NCBI GenBank assembly: GCA_035644395.1
Contig: DASQOR010000065.1
Span: 70,163-134,162 of the forward strand
Origin: JBGPLJ01 sp035644395
Lineage (GTDB): Bacteria; Pseudomonadota; Gammaproteobacteria; Steroidobacterales; Steroidobacteraceae
DNA length: 64,000 bases
Reading direction: 5' to 3'
Position numbers and translations under genes: made by a program. Below are positions 25,866-34,223 of the stretch, piece by piece (position 1 is the first letter of the stretch; every line of letters begins with the position of its first letter). The notes beneath the pieces are model-generated. The model searched no databases. It was not told where the DNA came from and worked only from the letters and a program-made list of their open reading frames with translations.

Positions 25866-27065
25866 ATGAGTGCAAACCCCAAAGCAGCCCGCACGGCATC
25901 CACGGGCTGGATCGACCCTTTCACGCCCGGCGAGATCCAGCGGCTGGTGGCGAAGTTCGGCTCGCCGCTCCTCGTCCTCGATTGCGAGCGCGTCCGGTCG
26001 CAGTACCGGCGCCTCGCAGCGGCTCTGCCGGGTGTCGACCTGCATTACGCGCTGAAGCCCCTGCCGGCACCGCCGGTGGTCGAGGCCTTGCGGGAGCTTG
26101 GCGCCTGGTTCGACCTTGCGACGAGCGGGGAGATCGACGTGGTGCGCGGGCTTGGCATCGCGCCCGGGCGCTGTATCCACACGCACCCCATCAAGCGTGA
26201 GCGCGACATCCGCGATGCCCTCGATTTCGGCGTCTCGACCTTCGTCGCCGACAATCCGGACGAGATCCGCAAGTTCGCGAAGTTTCGCGAGCGGACCTCG
26301 CTCCTCGTGCGGGTGTCGTTTCGAAGTCCCGACGCCATCGTCGACCTGTCGCGCAAATTCGGCTGCGAAGCGGAGGCGGTACCGGTGCTCCTCAAGCTCG
26401 CCCGCGACCTTGATGTGCGGGTGCGCGGCCTTTCGTTTCACGTCGGTTCGCAGGCCGCGGACCCGGCGAAATATGTCGAGGCGATCCGGGTCTGCCGGGA
26501 GCTCCTCGCGAGCGCGACGGCCGCGGGGCTCGGCAAGTTCGACACGCTCGATATCGGCGGCGGCTTCCCGGTCGACTACCTCGAGCCCGTGATGCCGATC
26601 GAGGAGTTCTGCGTGCCGATCCGGCAGGAGCTTGGCCAGCTCCCGAAGGACCTGCGGGTCATCGCCGAGCCCGGCCGCTACATCGTCGCGACCGCCGGTA
26701 TCGGTGTCGCGTCGGTCATGGGCCGCGCGGAGCGCGAAGGGCGCTGTTGGTACTACCTCGACGACGGGCTGTACGGCAATTTCAGCGGCCAGCTTTACGA
26801 ACATGCGCATTACCGCATCGAAACGCTGCGCAAGGGCGCGCTGCGGCCGGCGGTGCTCGCGGGACCGACCTGCGACAGCATCGATGTGATCAACGACGCG
26901 CTCGAGCTCCCGGAGCTCGAGATCGGTGACGTGCTCTACGGCAAGTCCATGGGCGCCTATACCTGGGCGAGCGCGACGGATTTCAATTTCTTCCCGAAGC
27001 CGCGCGTCGTCTCGGTGAATCTCATGCCGGGCGACGGCGGCTCGCTCGTCGAATTCAACCGCTAG
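25866..27065 (+). CDS. Fold-type III PLP decarboxylase, ornithine/diamine type
   Basis: A 399-residue PLP enzyme of the alanine-racemase-like barrel fold (eukaryotic-type ornithine decarboxylase group). The PLP lysine is in LHYALKPLP near residue 63. SFHVGSQ, the glycine-rich phosphate loop DIGGGFPVDY, AEPGRYIV and the active-site GPTCDSIDV all match. This set covers ornithine, lysine and 2,4-diaminobutyrate decarboxylases; the CDSxD form favours ornithine or lysine. It probably supplies putrescine or cadaverine. YALKPLP differs from the more usual YAVKAN. Followed after 23 bases by a DUF486 membrane gene. Confidence 0.87.
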   Translation: MSANPKAARTASTGWIDPFTPGEIQRLVAKFGSPLLVLDCERVRSQYRRLAAALPGVDLHYALKPLPAPPVVEALRELGAWFDLATSGEIDVVRGLGIAPGRCIHTHPIKRERDIRDALDFGVSTFVADNPDEIRKFAKFRERTSLLVRVSFRSPDAIVDLSRKFGCEAEAVPVLLKLARDLDVRVRGLSFHVGSQAADPAKYVEAIRVCRELLASATAAGLGKFDTLDIGGGFPVDYLEPVMPIEEFCVPIRQELGQLPKDLRVIAEPGRYIVATAGIGVASVMGRAEREGRCWYYLDDGLYGNFSGQLYEHAHYRIETLRKGALRPAVLAGPTCDSIDVINDALELPELEIGDVLYGKSMGAYTWASATDFNFFPKPRVVSVNLMPGDGGSLVEFNR

Positions 27066-27088
27066 CCGCCGGGGCGGCGAGACCAGCC

Positions 27089-27433
27089 ATGCCGGCCATC
27101 GGACAAGCGGCGATCCTGCTCGTGCTGTCGAACGTCTTCATGACGTTCGCCTGGTACGCGCACCTGAAGAACCTGAGCGGGCGGGCCTGGTATGTTGCGG
27201 CGCTCGTGAGCTGGGGCATCGCGCTCTTCGAGTACCTGCTGCAGGTACCGGCGAACCGCATCGGTTTCACGGTGCTGTCGCTGCCGCAGCTCAAGATCAT
27301 GCAGGAAGTGATCACGCTCGTCGTGTTCGTGCCGTTCGCCGTGCTCTACATGCGCCAGCCGCTCAAGCTCGACTATCTCTGGGCATCGCTCTGTATTCTC
27401 GGTGCCGTGTACTTCGTGTTTCGCCGGTCCTAG
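27089..27433 (+). CDS. DUF486 family small membrane protein
   Basis: A 114-residue integral membrane protein with four predicted helices, in the DUF486 family related to small multidrug-resistance/DMT-type proteins. FMTFAWYAHLK and SWGIALFEYLLQVPANRIG are highly characteristic of the family. Function is not established. It follows the decarboxylase gene by 23 bases, so polyamine-related transport is conceivable but not supported by anything beyond location. Confidence 0.88.
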   Translation: MPAIGQAAILLVLSNVFMTFAWYAHLKNLSGRAWYVAALVSWGIALFEYLLQVPANRIGFTVLSLPQLKIMQEVITLVVFVPFAVLYMRQPLKLDYLWASLCILGAVYFVFRRS

Positions 27434-27494
27434 TACTAGTATCAGTCCCCGGTATCGGGTGGCGTCGGCTTCGGGAGGCCCTTTCAAAAACGCC

Positions 27495-27932
27495 GTGACC
27501 ACGGGTATTCATCGCAGGGTTGACCGGTTGCGGGCCGGGGAAGACCCGACGTTCATCGAGCGGCTGCCGTCCGGCTGGGCCGTCATGGGCGAACAACAGG
27601 TGTTGATCGGCTATTGCCTGCTGCTGCCCGATCCGGTGGTGCCTGGCTTGAATGCGCTCGATCGCAAGGAGCGCGTCGCATTTCTCGACGACATGGCGGC
27701 GCTCGGCGATGCCGTGCTCGCCGCTACGGGTGCGCTGCGCATCAACTACGCGATCCTCGGCAATCTCGATCCCGCGCTGCACGCACACGTGCTGCCGCGC
27801 TATGCGAACGAGCCACAGGAGAATCGCACGGCGCATCCCTGGACCTACGACTGGAGCGAGGCGCCGCGATTCGACGCAACCGCGCAGGCGCCGCTCGTCG
27901 CCGCGATCCGCCTGCGTCTCGCGAAGGCCTGA
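27495..27932 (+). CDS. HIT-like domain protein
   Basis: A 145-residue HIT-superfamily protein (nucleotide hydrolase/transferase fold). The histidine-triad region reads NLDPALHAHVLPRYANEP, resembling the HLHWHVIPRY form of the family, where a Pro-Arg-Tyr follows two spaced His. I place the start at GTG 27495 because the upstream ATG at 27402 would overlap the DUF486 gene and add an unlikely Ser/Pro-rich lead. No strong Shine-Dalgarno sequence precedes it. Substrate unknown. Confidence 0.72.
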   Translation: MTTGIHRRVDRLRAGEDPTFIERLPSGWAVMGEQQVLIGYCLLLPDPVVPGLNALDRKERVAFLDDMAALGDAVLAATGALRINYAILGNLDPALHAHVLPRYANEPQENRTAHPWTYDWSEAPRFDATAQAPLVAAIRLRLAKA

Positions 27933-27938
27933 AGGCGC

Positions 27939-28349
27939 GTGACGGCGGGCTGGCTGCATCACATCGATCTCACCGTGAGCGAGCTCGCGCGCTCGCTCGC
28001 GTTCTACGGCAGCGTGCTGCCGCTGATGGGGTTTCGGCGCATCGCGGACTGCGACGAGGGCCCGCTCTGGGCAGGGCAGAGCATGGAAGTCGGGTTGCAG
28101 GCGGCGCGGCCGGGGAGCCGCGACGCGCGGCATGACCGCTACGCACCCGGCCTGCATCACGTTGCGTTTGGCGCGCCCTCCGCGGCGGAAATCGACCGCG
28201 TGCACGGGGAACTTGTGAAGCTCGGCGTCGAGATACTCGATCCGCCGGCGCTCTACGATCACTACGCCCCGGGTTACTACGCCGTTTTCTTCGCGGACCC
28301 CGACGGGCTCAAGCTCGAGTATGCCTACACGTCGGCGTGGCCCGCGTGA
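27939..28349 (+). CDS. VOC/glyoxalase-fold protein
   Basis: A 136-residue single-module vicinal-oxygen-chelate protein. Metal ligands expected in the family are visible: His in LHHIDLTVSEL, His in GLHHVAFGAPS and Glu in PDGLKLEYAY. Such proteins include lyases, dioxygenases and resistance proteins, and the sequence does not choose. GTG start 6 bases after the HIT-like gene; its stop overlaps the GTG of the next gene (GTGA), so the three are an operon. Confidence 0.85.
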   Translation: MTAGWLHHIDLTVSELARSLAFYGSVLPLMGFRRIADCDEGPLWAGQSMEVGLQAARPGSRDARHDRYAPGLHHVAFGAPSAAEIDRVHGELVKLGVEILDPPALYDHYAPGYYAVFFADPDGLKLEYAYTSAWPA

Positions 28350-29287
28350 AACGGCGGTGGCCGCTCATCGCCCTGCTGGGCGCGACGCTCGGAGCCCTGG
28401 CCGGCGCATCAGCCGCGGAACCAACCTTCTTTCGCTACAAGGATGAGAACGGCAACTGGGTCTACACGGACAAGCGGCCGGCGGACAAGCGCGAAGTCGA
28501 GCAGGTGCTGCGCTCGCCGGAGCAATCGTCGCCCCCGGTGCGGCTCCTGAAGCGCCCGTCGGCTACGGGCGTCGATCTCGTCGTCGATAACGCCTGCTTC
28601 TGTCCCGCCTACGTCATGGCGATGGCCGAGAGTCTCCAGGGCATCGCACCGAAGAAGAGTTCCGTCGTCGAGGCGCTCATCGGCGCGCGCTCGACGCAGA
28701 CGCTCATGGAACTCGACTACAGCGGCGAGCCGGCGGCGGCTTCGTTCGGCTACCGTTACGCCGTGCTGTTCGGCGACCCCAAGTCCGAGCATCGCCCGAT
28801 GCGCCCGTACCGCGCGCCGTTCGCCGTCGCGCAGCGCTTTCGCGTGACCCAGGCGTTCCCGTCGCGCCGTACCCATATCGATGCCGCGAGCTTCTACGCC
28901 GTCGACATCGCGATGCCGGTCGGCACGCAGGTCTACGCCGCGCGTGAAGGCACGGTCATCGAGGTGGCAGCCCGCTTCTTCGAAGGCAGCGCCGATCCGA
29001 AAAGCGCCGCGCAAGCGAATCTGATCCGCATCCTGCAGCCGGACGGCACGATGGCGATCTACGCGCACCTGCAGTGGGATTCGATCCGCGTGCGGCCGGG
29101 CCAGATCGTGAAGCGCGGCGAGTACATCGCCAATTCCGGCAACACCGGCTTCACGACGGGCCCGCACTTGCACTTCGCCGTGCAGCGCAATACCGGCCTC
29201 ACGCTGGCCTCGGTGCCGGTGGAATTTGCGAACGTCACCGGCCAGGGAATCGCGGCGAAGGAAGGCGACCTGCTGGCGGCTTACTAG
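28346..29287 (+). CDS. M23 (LytM) peptidase with N-terminal DUF4124 domain
   Basis: A 313-residue exported protein. A signal peptide (about 1-24) leads to a DUF4124 domain (FFRYKDENGNWVYTDKRPAD), common in gammaproteobacterial envelope proteins. The C-terminal M23 domain has the zinc ligands His and Asp in RTHIDAASFYAVDIAMPVG, then YAHLQ and GPHLHFAV. All four catalytic positions are present, so it should cut peptidoglycan cross-links. GTG 28346 overlaps the previous stop; GTG 28337 in the same frame would add three residues. Confidence 0.88.
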   Translation: MKRRWPLIALLGATLGALAGASAAEPTFFRYKDENGNWVYTDKRPADKREVEQVLRSPEQSSPPVRLLKRPSATGVDLVVDNACFCPAYVMAMAESLQGIAPKKSSVVEALIGARSTQTLMELDYSGEPAAASFGYRYAVLFGDPKSEHRPMRPYRAPFAVAQRFRVTQAFPSRRTHIDAASFYAVDIAMPVGTQVYAAREGTVIEVAARFFEGSADPKSAAQANLIRILQPDGTMAIYAHLQWDSIRVRPGQIVKRGEYIANSGNTGFTTGPHLHFAVQRNTGLTLASVPVEFANVTGQGIAAKEGDLLAAY

Positions 29288-29333
29288 GCGCTGGAATCGG
29301 TTCATCGGCACGAGCGCGTGGCGGGAGATGAGC

Positions 29334-29852
29334 ATGTGGAAATGGATTGCGATGGTCGTGGGCCTGCTGTGCGCGGGCTTTCTCATGCTGGGATTCATCA
29401 AGCCGGAAGTGGCGGTCCGCAACAGCACGGTCGTCCAGCGCAGTCCCGAGGTCGTATGGAAGGTCTTCACGGACGGCGCGCGGGCGACGCGATGGATGCC
29501 GGGCCTCAAGAGCATCGAAACGATCTCCGGCGCGCCTCTTCAGGTCGGCAGCCGGCACAAGCTCGTCTTCGGCGAAGGCGGCGGCAACGTCGAAATGGAA
29601 GAAGTCGTGACGGCGGTGGAACCCAACAAGCTCTTCGCCTTCGATGCGAACCTGAAGGATGCGACCGGCAGCACCATCGTGCGCCTCACGCCCAGCGACG
29701 GCGGTACCGAGCTCAGCTTCGAGAGCGTTTATCGCGGACGGTCGGTCTGGGGCCGCTCGATGATGGCCCTCATGCAATCCGTCATTTCGAAGAACGAGGA
29801 CGAGAACCTGCAAAAGCTCAAGGTCCTCATCGAAGAGGAACCCGCGGGCTGA
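29334..29852 (+). CDS. Membrane-anchored SRPBCC-fold protein
   Basis: A 172-residue protein with one N-terminal membrane helix (about 3-23, MVVGLLCAGFLMLGFI) followed by an SRPBCC/START-like ligand-binding domain (STVVQRSPEVVWKVFTDG at its start, TRWMPGL next). The ATG at 29334 is chosen over the one at 29328 because GGGAG is then at a proper distance. The pocket ligand is unknown. It follows the M23 gene by 46 bases and is 4 bases from the TfoX-like gene. Confidence 0.75.
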   Translation: MWKWIAMVVGLLCAGFLMLGFIKPEVAVRNSTVVQRSPEVVWKVFTDGARATRWMPGLKSIETISGAPLQVGSRHKLVFGEGGGNVEMEEVVTAVEPNKLFAFDANLKDATGSTIVRLTPSDGGTELSFESVYRGRSVWGRSMMALMQSVISKNEDENLQKLKVLIEEEPAG

Positions 29853-29856
29853 AGCC

Positions 29857-30237
29857 GTGACCGTCTCCGCCGACTATCTCGCGTACATCCTCGATCAGCT
29901 GACGGCGCTCGGCGGCGTCACGTCGCGGCGCATGTTCGGCGGCGTCGGGCTCTATTGCGAGGAGCTCTTCTTCGCGATCATCGACGACGATGTTCTCTAC
30001 TTCAAGGCGGACGACTCGAACCGCGGTGACTACCAGGCGCTCGGCATGAAGCGCTTCTGTCCGTTCCCGGATCAGCCCCAGTATGAAATGGGCTACTACG
30101 AAGTGCCGGCGGACGCGCTCGAGGATCCGGAGGCGCTCGCCGTGTGGGCGCGCAAGTCGCTTGCCGTCGCAGCGACATCGAAGAAGCAGCCGCGCAAGCG
30201 CAGGGCCGCCCGCAAGCAAGCCAGGAAGCCGCGCTGA
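29857..30237 (+). CDS. TfoX N-terminal-domain protein
   Basis: A 126-residue protein of the TfoX_N family (SRRMFGGVGLYCEELFFAIIDDDVLYFK is the core pattern, split here by position). It has only the N-terminal domain, not the C-terminal half of the competence regulator TfoX/Sxy, and a Lys/Arg-rich tail (last about 25 residues). Single-domain members are common and uncharacterised, so competence control should not be assumed. GTG start. It converges on the carbonic anhydrase gene with a 3-base gap. Confidence 0.85.
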   Translation: MTVSADYLAYILDQLTALGGVTSRRMFGGVGLYCEELFFAIIDDDVLYFKADDSNRGDYQALGMKRFCPFPDQPQYEMGYYEVPADALEDPEALAVWARKSLAVAATSKKQPRKRRAARKQARKPR

Positions 30238-30240
30238 CGG

Positions 30241-30858
30241 CTACGGCACGCCGTCGAAGAATTCGACCACTCCCGAATCGAGCGAATACTCGGCGCCGAC
30301 CACGAGCAGGTCCCCGGACTGGATGAGCTGCTCGAGCACCTCCGATCCGTGGCGCAGGTGGCTGACGGACGCCCGGATGTTGGCGCGCACCGCGTGTGAC
30401 ACCAGGGCCTCCATGTCGTGCCGGATGGGCGTCGCGAGCAGTCCCGCGACGGACGGGCGGATGCGATCGACGATCGAGCGGAGATTGCGCGACTGGTCTT
30501 CCGAGCGGCGGCCGAGCTCCTCGAGCGTCGCGAGGATGGCTCCGCAGTTCGAATGCCCGAGGACCACGACCAGGCGCACGTGATAGCGCTCCGCCGCGAA
30601 CTCGACGCTGCCGACCTGCGACGGGGCGACGATGTTGCCGGCGACGCGGATCACAAAAAGGTCGCCGAGCCCCTGGTCGAACACGATCTCCGCCGGCACG
30701 CGCGAGTCGGAACAGCCGAGGATGATGGCGAACGGCTCCTGGCCAGCGGCAACCTGCGTGCGGCGACGGCCCGTCAGGGTGTCGGAGCCGCGCGTTTCGG
30801 ATATGAAACGCCGGTTACCTTCGCGCAGACGCTCGAGCGCTTCTCGTGGAGGGATCAT
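30241..30858 (-). CDS. Beta-class carbonic anhydrase
   Basis: A 205-residue zinc enzyme interconverting CO2 and bicarbonate. Zinc ligands are visible: Cys in ILGCSDSRVPAE, and His and Cys in LGHSNCGAI. The Asp-Arg dyad (SDSR) is present too. No signal peptide, so cytosolic. It is 7 bases after the DUF255 gene on the same strand. Confidence 0.94.
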   Translation of the reverse strand: MIPPREALERLREGNRRFISETRGSDTLTGRRRTQVAAGQEPFAIILGCSDSRVPAEIVFDQGLGDLFVIRVAGNIVAPSQVGSVEFAAERYHVRLVVVLGHSNCGAILATLEELGRRSEDQSRNLRSIVDRIRPSVAGLLATPIRHDMEALVSHAVRANIRASVSHLRHGSEVLEQLIQSGDLLVVGAEYSLDSGVVEFFDGVP

Positions 30859-30865
30859 TGAGGCC

Positions 30866-32968
30866 TCATTTTGCCGGCCGCAACTTTACGCCATCGCGCA
30901 GGCGCCGGACCAGCGCCGGCAGGGAAGCGACGGGAGCATCGCAAGTCGTGCCCGTGCAGACATATGCAAGCGTGCCCGCACCCGGCTTCTTCTCGGCGAG
31001 TGCCGCGGGCAGCTGCGTTTCATCGTCCGCAATCGCAAACACCTGCCGATTCGGCGCGTAGAGCGCGGCCAGCTCAGCTTGCCATTGCGTCGCCTCGGTG
31101 GCCGGGCCGCGGACGATCACGGTCTCGACCGGCGCCAGCAGTTCATCGAGCGCGTTGAGGAGCGTCGTATGCGCCTGCGGATACTTCGCAAGCGGCGCCC
31201 AGCCCGCGCGCAGCGTGCGCTCCGCGGCGTCGAGATAGCGCGTTTCGCCGAGCAGGAGGCCCAGACGGTTGAGCACGAGCGCCGCAACGCCGTTGCCCGC
31301 CGGGGTCGCGTCGTCGCCGAAAGTCTTCGACCGGTGGAGCAGTGCTTCATGATCGTCGGCCGTGAAATAGAAGCCGCCGTTCCCGGGGTCGGTGAAATGC
31401 GCGAGCACCGCGTCGATGAGGGCGCGCGCGAATTCGAGGTCGGCGCTTCGCCAGCGGACCTGCAGCAATTCGAGCAGCGCCTCCGCCAGGAACACGTAGT
31501 CGTCGAGATAGGCCGCGAGGTGTGCCTTGCCGTCCTTGTAGGTCGCCGTCAGGCGGCCGTCGATCCACATGCGCTCGCGGATGAAGTCGACGGCGCGGGT
31601 CGCGGATTCGGCGAAGCCGGGCCGGCGCAGGTGGCGCGCGGCGATGGCCATGCCGCGGACCATGAGGCCGTTCCAGCCGACCAGGATCTTTTCATCGCGG
31701 CCCGGCCAGATGCGCCGCTCGCGAACGGCGCGCAGTTTTTCGCGCGCGCCATCGAGGATGCGCGCGACGTCTCCCGTCGGTTGCCCGGATCCGGTCGCGA
31801 GCGTCTCGATCGATTCGAAGATGTGCAGGTGCCAGTGCCGGTCCTCGAAATTCGGCTCGCGGTCGAGCCCGAACCGGCGGGCAAAAAGGGCGTTTTCGGC
31901 GGGCGAGAGCATGCTCTCGACCTCGGCGCGGTCCCAGACATAGAACTTGCCTTCGTGCCCTTCCGAGTCCGCATCGAGCGTGGAGTAGTAGCCGCCCTCG
32001 GGTGATTGCATGTCGCGCATCACCCAGGCGGCGGTTTCGAGCGCGATCGACCGGTAGAACGCATCGCCCGTGGCGGTTGCCGCCTGCGCGTAGAGCGCGA
32101 GCAGCGGCCCGTTGTCGTAGAGCATCTTTTCGAAGTGCGGAATCATCCACCAGCGGTCCACGGAGTAGCGGCTGAAGCCGCCCGCGAGCTGGTCGTAGAG
32201 GCCGCCTTCGGCCATCGAGCGCAAGGTCCGCGTCGCCATGTAAAGCGCATCGAGATCGGGCTCCGGCCGCAGGGCACTCGCGCGCCAGTCGCGCAGCAGC
32301 CGCTCGATATTGGTCGGATGGGGGAACTTGGGGGCGCTGCCGAAACCGCCGTACTGCGGGTCGAAGCTCGCTGCGAGTTGGCGTCGAGCCTCGGCAATTG
32401 GCTCACGATCGAGCGCGGCCGCCGGGTCCGCGGGGGGATTCAAGCTCCCGAACGCTTCGCGCAGGAGGTCACCGCGGCTGCGGATTTCATCCAGTCCCGC
32501 GCGGAAATACTCCTCGACCCGCACCAGCAGGTCCTTGAAGCCGATCAGGCCGTAGCGCGCTTCCCTGGGAAAATAGGTACCGCCGACGAACGGCGTGTGG
32601 TCGTCGGGCGTCAGGAACATCGTGAGCGGCCAGCCGCCGCCGCGCTGCGAGAGCATCTGGTGCGCGATCTGGTAGATGCGGTCGAGGTCCGGCCGCTCCT
32701 CGCGGTCGACCTTGATGTTGACGAAAAGTTTATTCATGAGCGCCGCGGTCTCGGTGTCCTCGAAGGACTCGTGCGCCATGACATGGCACCAGTGGCAGGC
32801 CGAATAGCCGATCGAGAGCAGAATGGGCTTGTTTTCGGCCCGCGCGCGCCCGAGCGCCTCCGGGCCCCAGGGATACCAGTCGACCGGATTGCCCGCGTGC
32901 TGCTTGAGGTAGGGGCTGGTCGCGCTCGCCAGGGCGTTGCGCGGGGCCGCCGAAGCGGTTTTTTCCAT
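30866..32968 (-). CDS. DUF255/YyaL thioredoxin-domain protein
   Basis: A 700-residue homologue of bacterial YyaL and animal SPATA20. The N-terminal DUF255 thioredoxin-like domain has the signature SPYLKQHAGNPVDWYPWG and YSACHWCHVMAHESFED, with the CHWC redox motif. The rest is an (alpha/alpha)6 glycosidase/epimerase-like toroid. The family is widespread with no settled function. The start matches the conserved N-terminus. It is divergent from rlmI-like, with 40 bases between starts. Confidence 0.92.
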   Translation of the reverse strand: MEKTASAAPRNALASATSPYLKQHAGNPVDWYPWGPEALGRARAENKPILLSIGYSACHWCHVMAHESFEDTETAALMNKLFVNIKVDREERPDLDRIYQIAHQMLSQRGGGWPLTMFLTPDDHTPFVGGTYFPREARYGLIGFKDLLVRVEEYFRAGLDEIRSRGDLLREAFGSLNPPADPAAALDREPIAEARRQLAASFDPQYGGFGSAPKFPHPTNIERLLRDWRASALRPEPDLDALYMATRTLRSMAEGGLYDQLAGGFSRYSVDRWWMIPHFEKMLYDNGPLLALYAQAATATGDAFYRSIALETAAWVMRDMQSPEGGYYSTLDADSEGHEGKFYVWDRAEVESMLSPAENALFARRFGLDREPNFEDRHWHLHIFESIETLATGSGQPTGDVARILDGAREKLRAVRERRIWPGRDEKILVGWNGLMVRGMAIAARHLRRPGFAESATRAVDFIRERMWIDGRLTATYKDGKAHLAAYLDDYVFLAEALLELLQVRWRSADLEFARALIDAVLAHFTDPGNGGFYFTADDHEALLHRSKTFGDDATPAGNGVAALVLNRLGLLLGETRYLDAAERTLRAGWAPLAKYPQAHTTLLNALDELLAPVETVIVRGPATEATQWQAELAALYAPNRQVFAIADDETQLPAALAEKKPGAGTLAYVCTGTTCDAPVASLPALVRRLRDGVKLRPAK

Positions 32969-32989
32969 AGGACGGCGACGGGTTTTGGC

Positions 32990-32995
32990 TAGAAT
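32990..32995 (+). promoter_or_regulatory. -10-like box before the rlmI-like gene
   Basis: TAGAAT ends 13 bases before the ATG at 33009 and is followed by GCGCGCC. It would give a leader of about 7 bases. An in-frame ATG at 32994 lies inside this hexamer, which is why I prefer 33009 as start. Confidence 0.35.
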
Positions 32996-33008
32996 GCGCG
33001 CCCACTAT

Positions 33009-34214
33009 ATGCCAGCCCGGAACCCAGAATCACCGCCGGAACTGCGATTGAAGCGCGGCGAAGACCGGCGCCTCGCCGCCGGGCACCTTTGGGTCTTCAG
33101 CAACGAAGTCGACGTGGAAAGGACGCCGCTCACGGCGTTCCAGCCGGGCGACGCGGTGCGAATCGTGAACGACCGCGACAAGTTCATCGGCTACGGCTAT
33201 GTCAATCCGCGCTCCCTCATCGCGGCCCGCATCCTGAGCCGCGATGAAGCCCTGCAGGCGGGGCGGGAGCTGCTCGTGAAGCGGCTGCAGTCGGCGCTGG
33301 CGCTCAGGCGGCGGCTCGCCGACGAGCCGTTCTACCGCCTCGTGTTCGGCGAGTCGGATCTGCTGCCGGGGCTCGTCGTCGATCGCTACGGCGACGTGCT
33401 CGTCGCGGAAATCGGCACCGCGGGCATGGAGCGGCTGAAGGACGAGATCCAGGCGGCCCTCATCAAGGTCGTCGCACCCGCGGCGCTCGTCTGGAAGAAC
33501 GACGGCGGCGCCCGCGAGCTCGAGGGCCTGCCGAGCTACGTGGAAACGGCGTTTGGCACGGTGCCCGAGACCGTGACGGTTCGCGAGCACGGCCTTGCCT
33601 TCGAGGCGCCGCTTGCCGGCGGCCAGAAAACGGGCTGGTTCTACGATCAGGCGCGCAACCGCCAGACGTTCCTGCGTTACGTCGGCGGCGCCCGGGTGCT
33701 CGATGTCTGCTGCTATCTCGGTGCCTGGGCGATCGGTGCGCTCAAGCACGGTGCGTCGGATGCGACCTGCGTCGACTCCTCCGCGGCCGCGCTTGCCGGC
33801 GTCGAGCGAAACGCCGCCGCGAACGAAGTGCAGCTGAAAACGATCAAGGGCGATGCCTTCGACGTGCTCGCGGACCTGCATGCGAAGCGCGAGGAATTCG
33901 ACGTGGTCGTGCTCGATCCGCCGGCCTTCATCAAGCGCCGCAAGGACATTCCGAAGGGCGAGGCCGCGTACCGCAAGCTGAATCTGCTCGGCATGCAGGT
34001 CCTCGGGCGCGACGGACTCATCGTGAGCTCGTCCTGTTCGTATCATCTGCCGGCGGATGACCTGCTCGGCGCGATCGCACGCGCCGGGCGCAATCTCAAC
34101 CGCCACGTGGAACTCCTGGAAACGGGCGGACAGGCGCCGGATCATCCGATTCATCCGGCGATTCCGGAGACGCGCTACCTCAAGACTTTTTTCTGCCGTG
34201 TCGTTCGCGAGTAA
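33009..34214 (+). CDS. 23S rRNA (cytosine-C5)-methyltransferase, RlmI-like
   Basis: A 401-residue class I SAM methyltransferase with an N-terminal PUA domain (LKRGEDRRLAAGHLWVFSNE, about 15-90), an EEHEE-like middle domain (GESDLLPGLVVDRYGDVL) and a C-terminal Rossmann domain. SAM motif I is VLDVCCYLGAWAI; the VLDPPAF and SSSCSYHLP motifs provide the catalytic cysteine region of RlmI, which methylates C1962 of 23S rRNA in E. coli. Arrangement and length match. Ends 9 bases before lgt. Confidence 0.9.
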   Translation: MPARNPESPPELRLKRGEDRRLAAGHLWVFSNEVDVERTPLTAFQPGDAVRIVNDRDKFIGYGYVNPRSLIAARILSRDEALQAGRELLVKRLQSALALRRRLADEPFYRLVFGESDLLPGLVVDRYGDVLVAEIGTAGMERLKDEIQAALIKVVAPAALVWKNDGGARELEGLPSYVETAFGTVPETVTVREHGLAFEAPLAGGQKTGWFYDQARNRQTFLRYVGGARVLDVCCYLGAWAIGALKHGASDATCVDSSAAALAGVERNAAANEVQLKTIKGDAFDVLADLHAKREEFDVVVLDPPAFIKRRKDIPKGEAAYRKLNLLGMQVLGRDGLIVSSSCSYHLPADDLLGAIARAGRNLNRHVELLETGGQAPDHPIHPAIPETRYLKTFFCRVVRE

Positions 34215-34223
34215 ACTAAGCGC

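Noticed and set aside
27430..27442. CTAGTACTAG palindrome after the DUF486 gene
   Set aside because: Only 10 bp, no T tract, no repeat copy noticed; could be chance around a stop codon.
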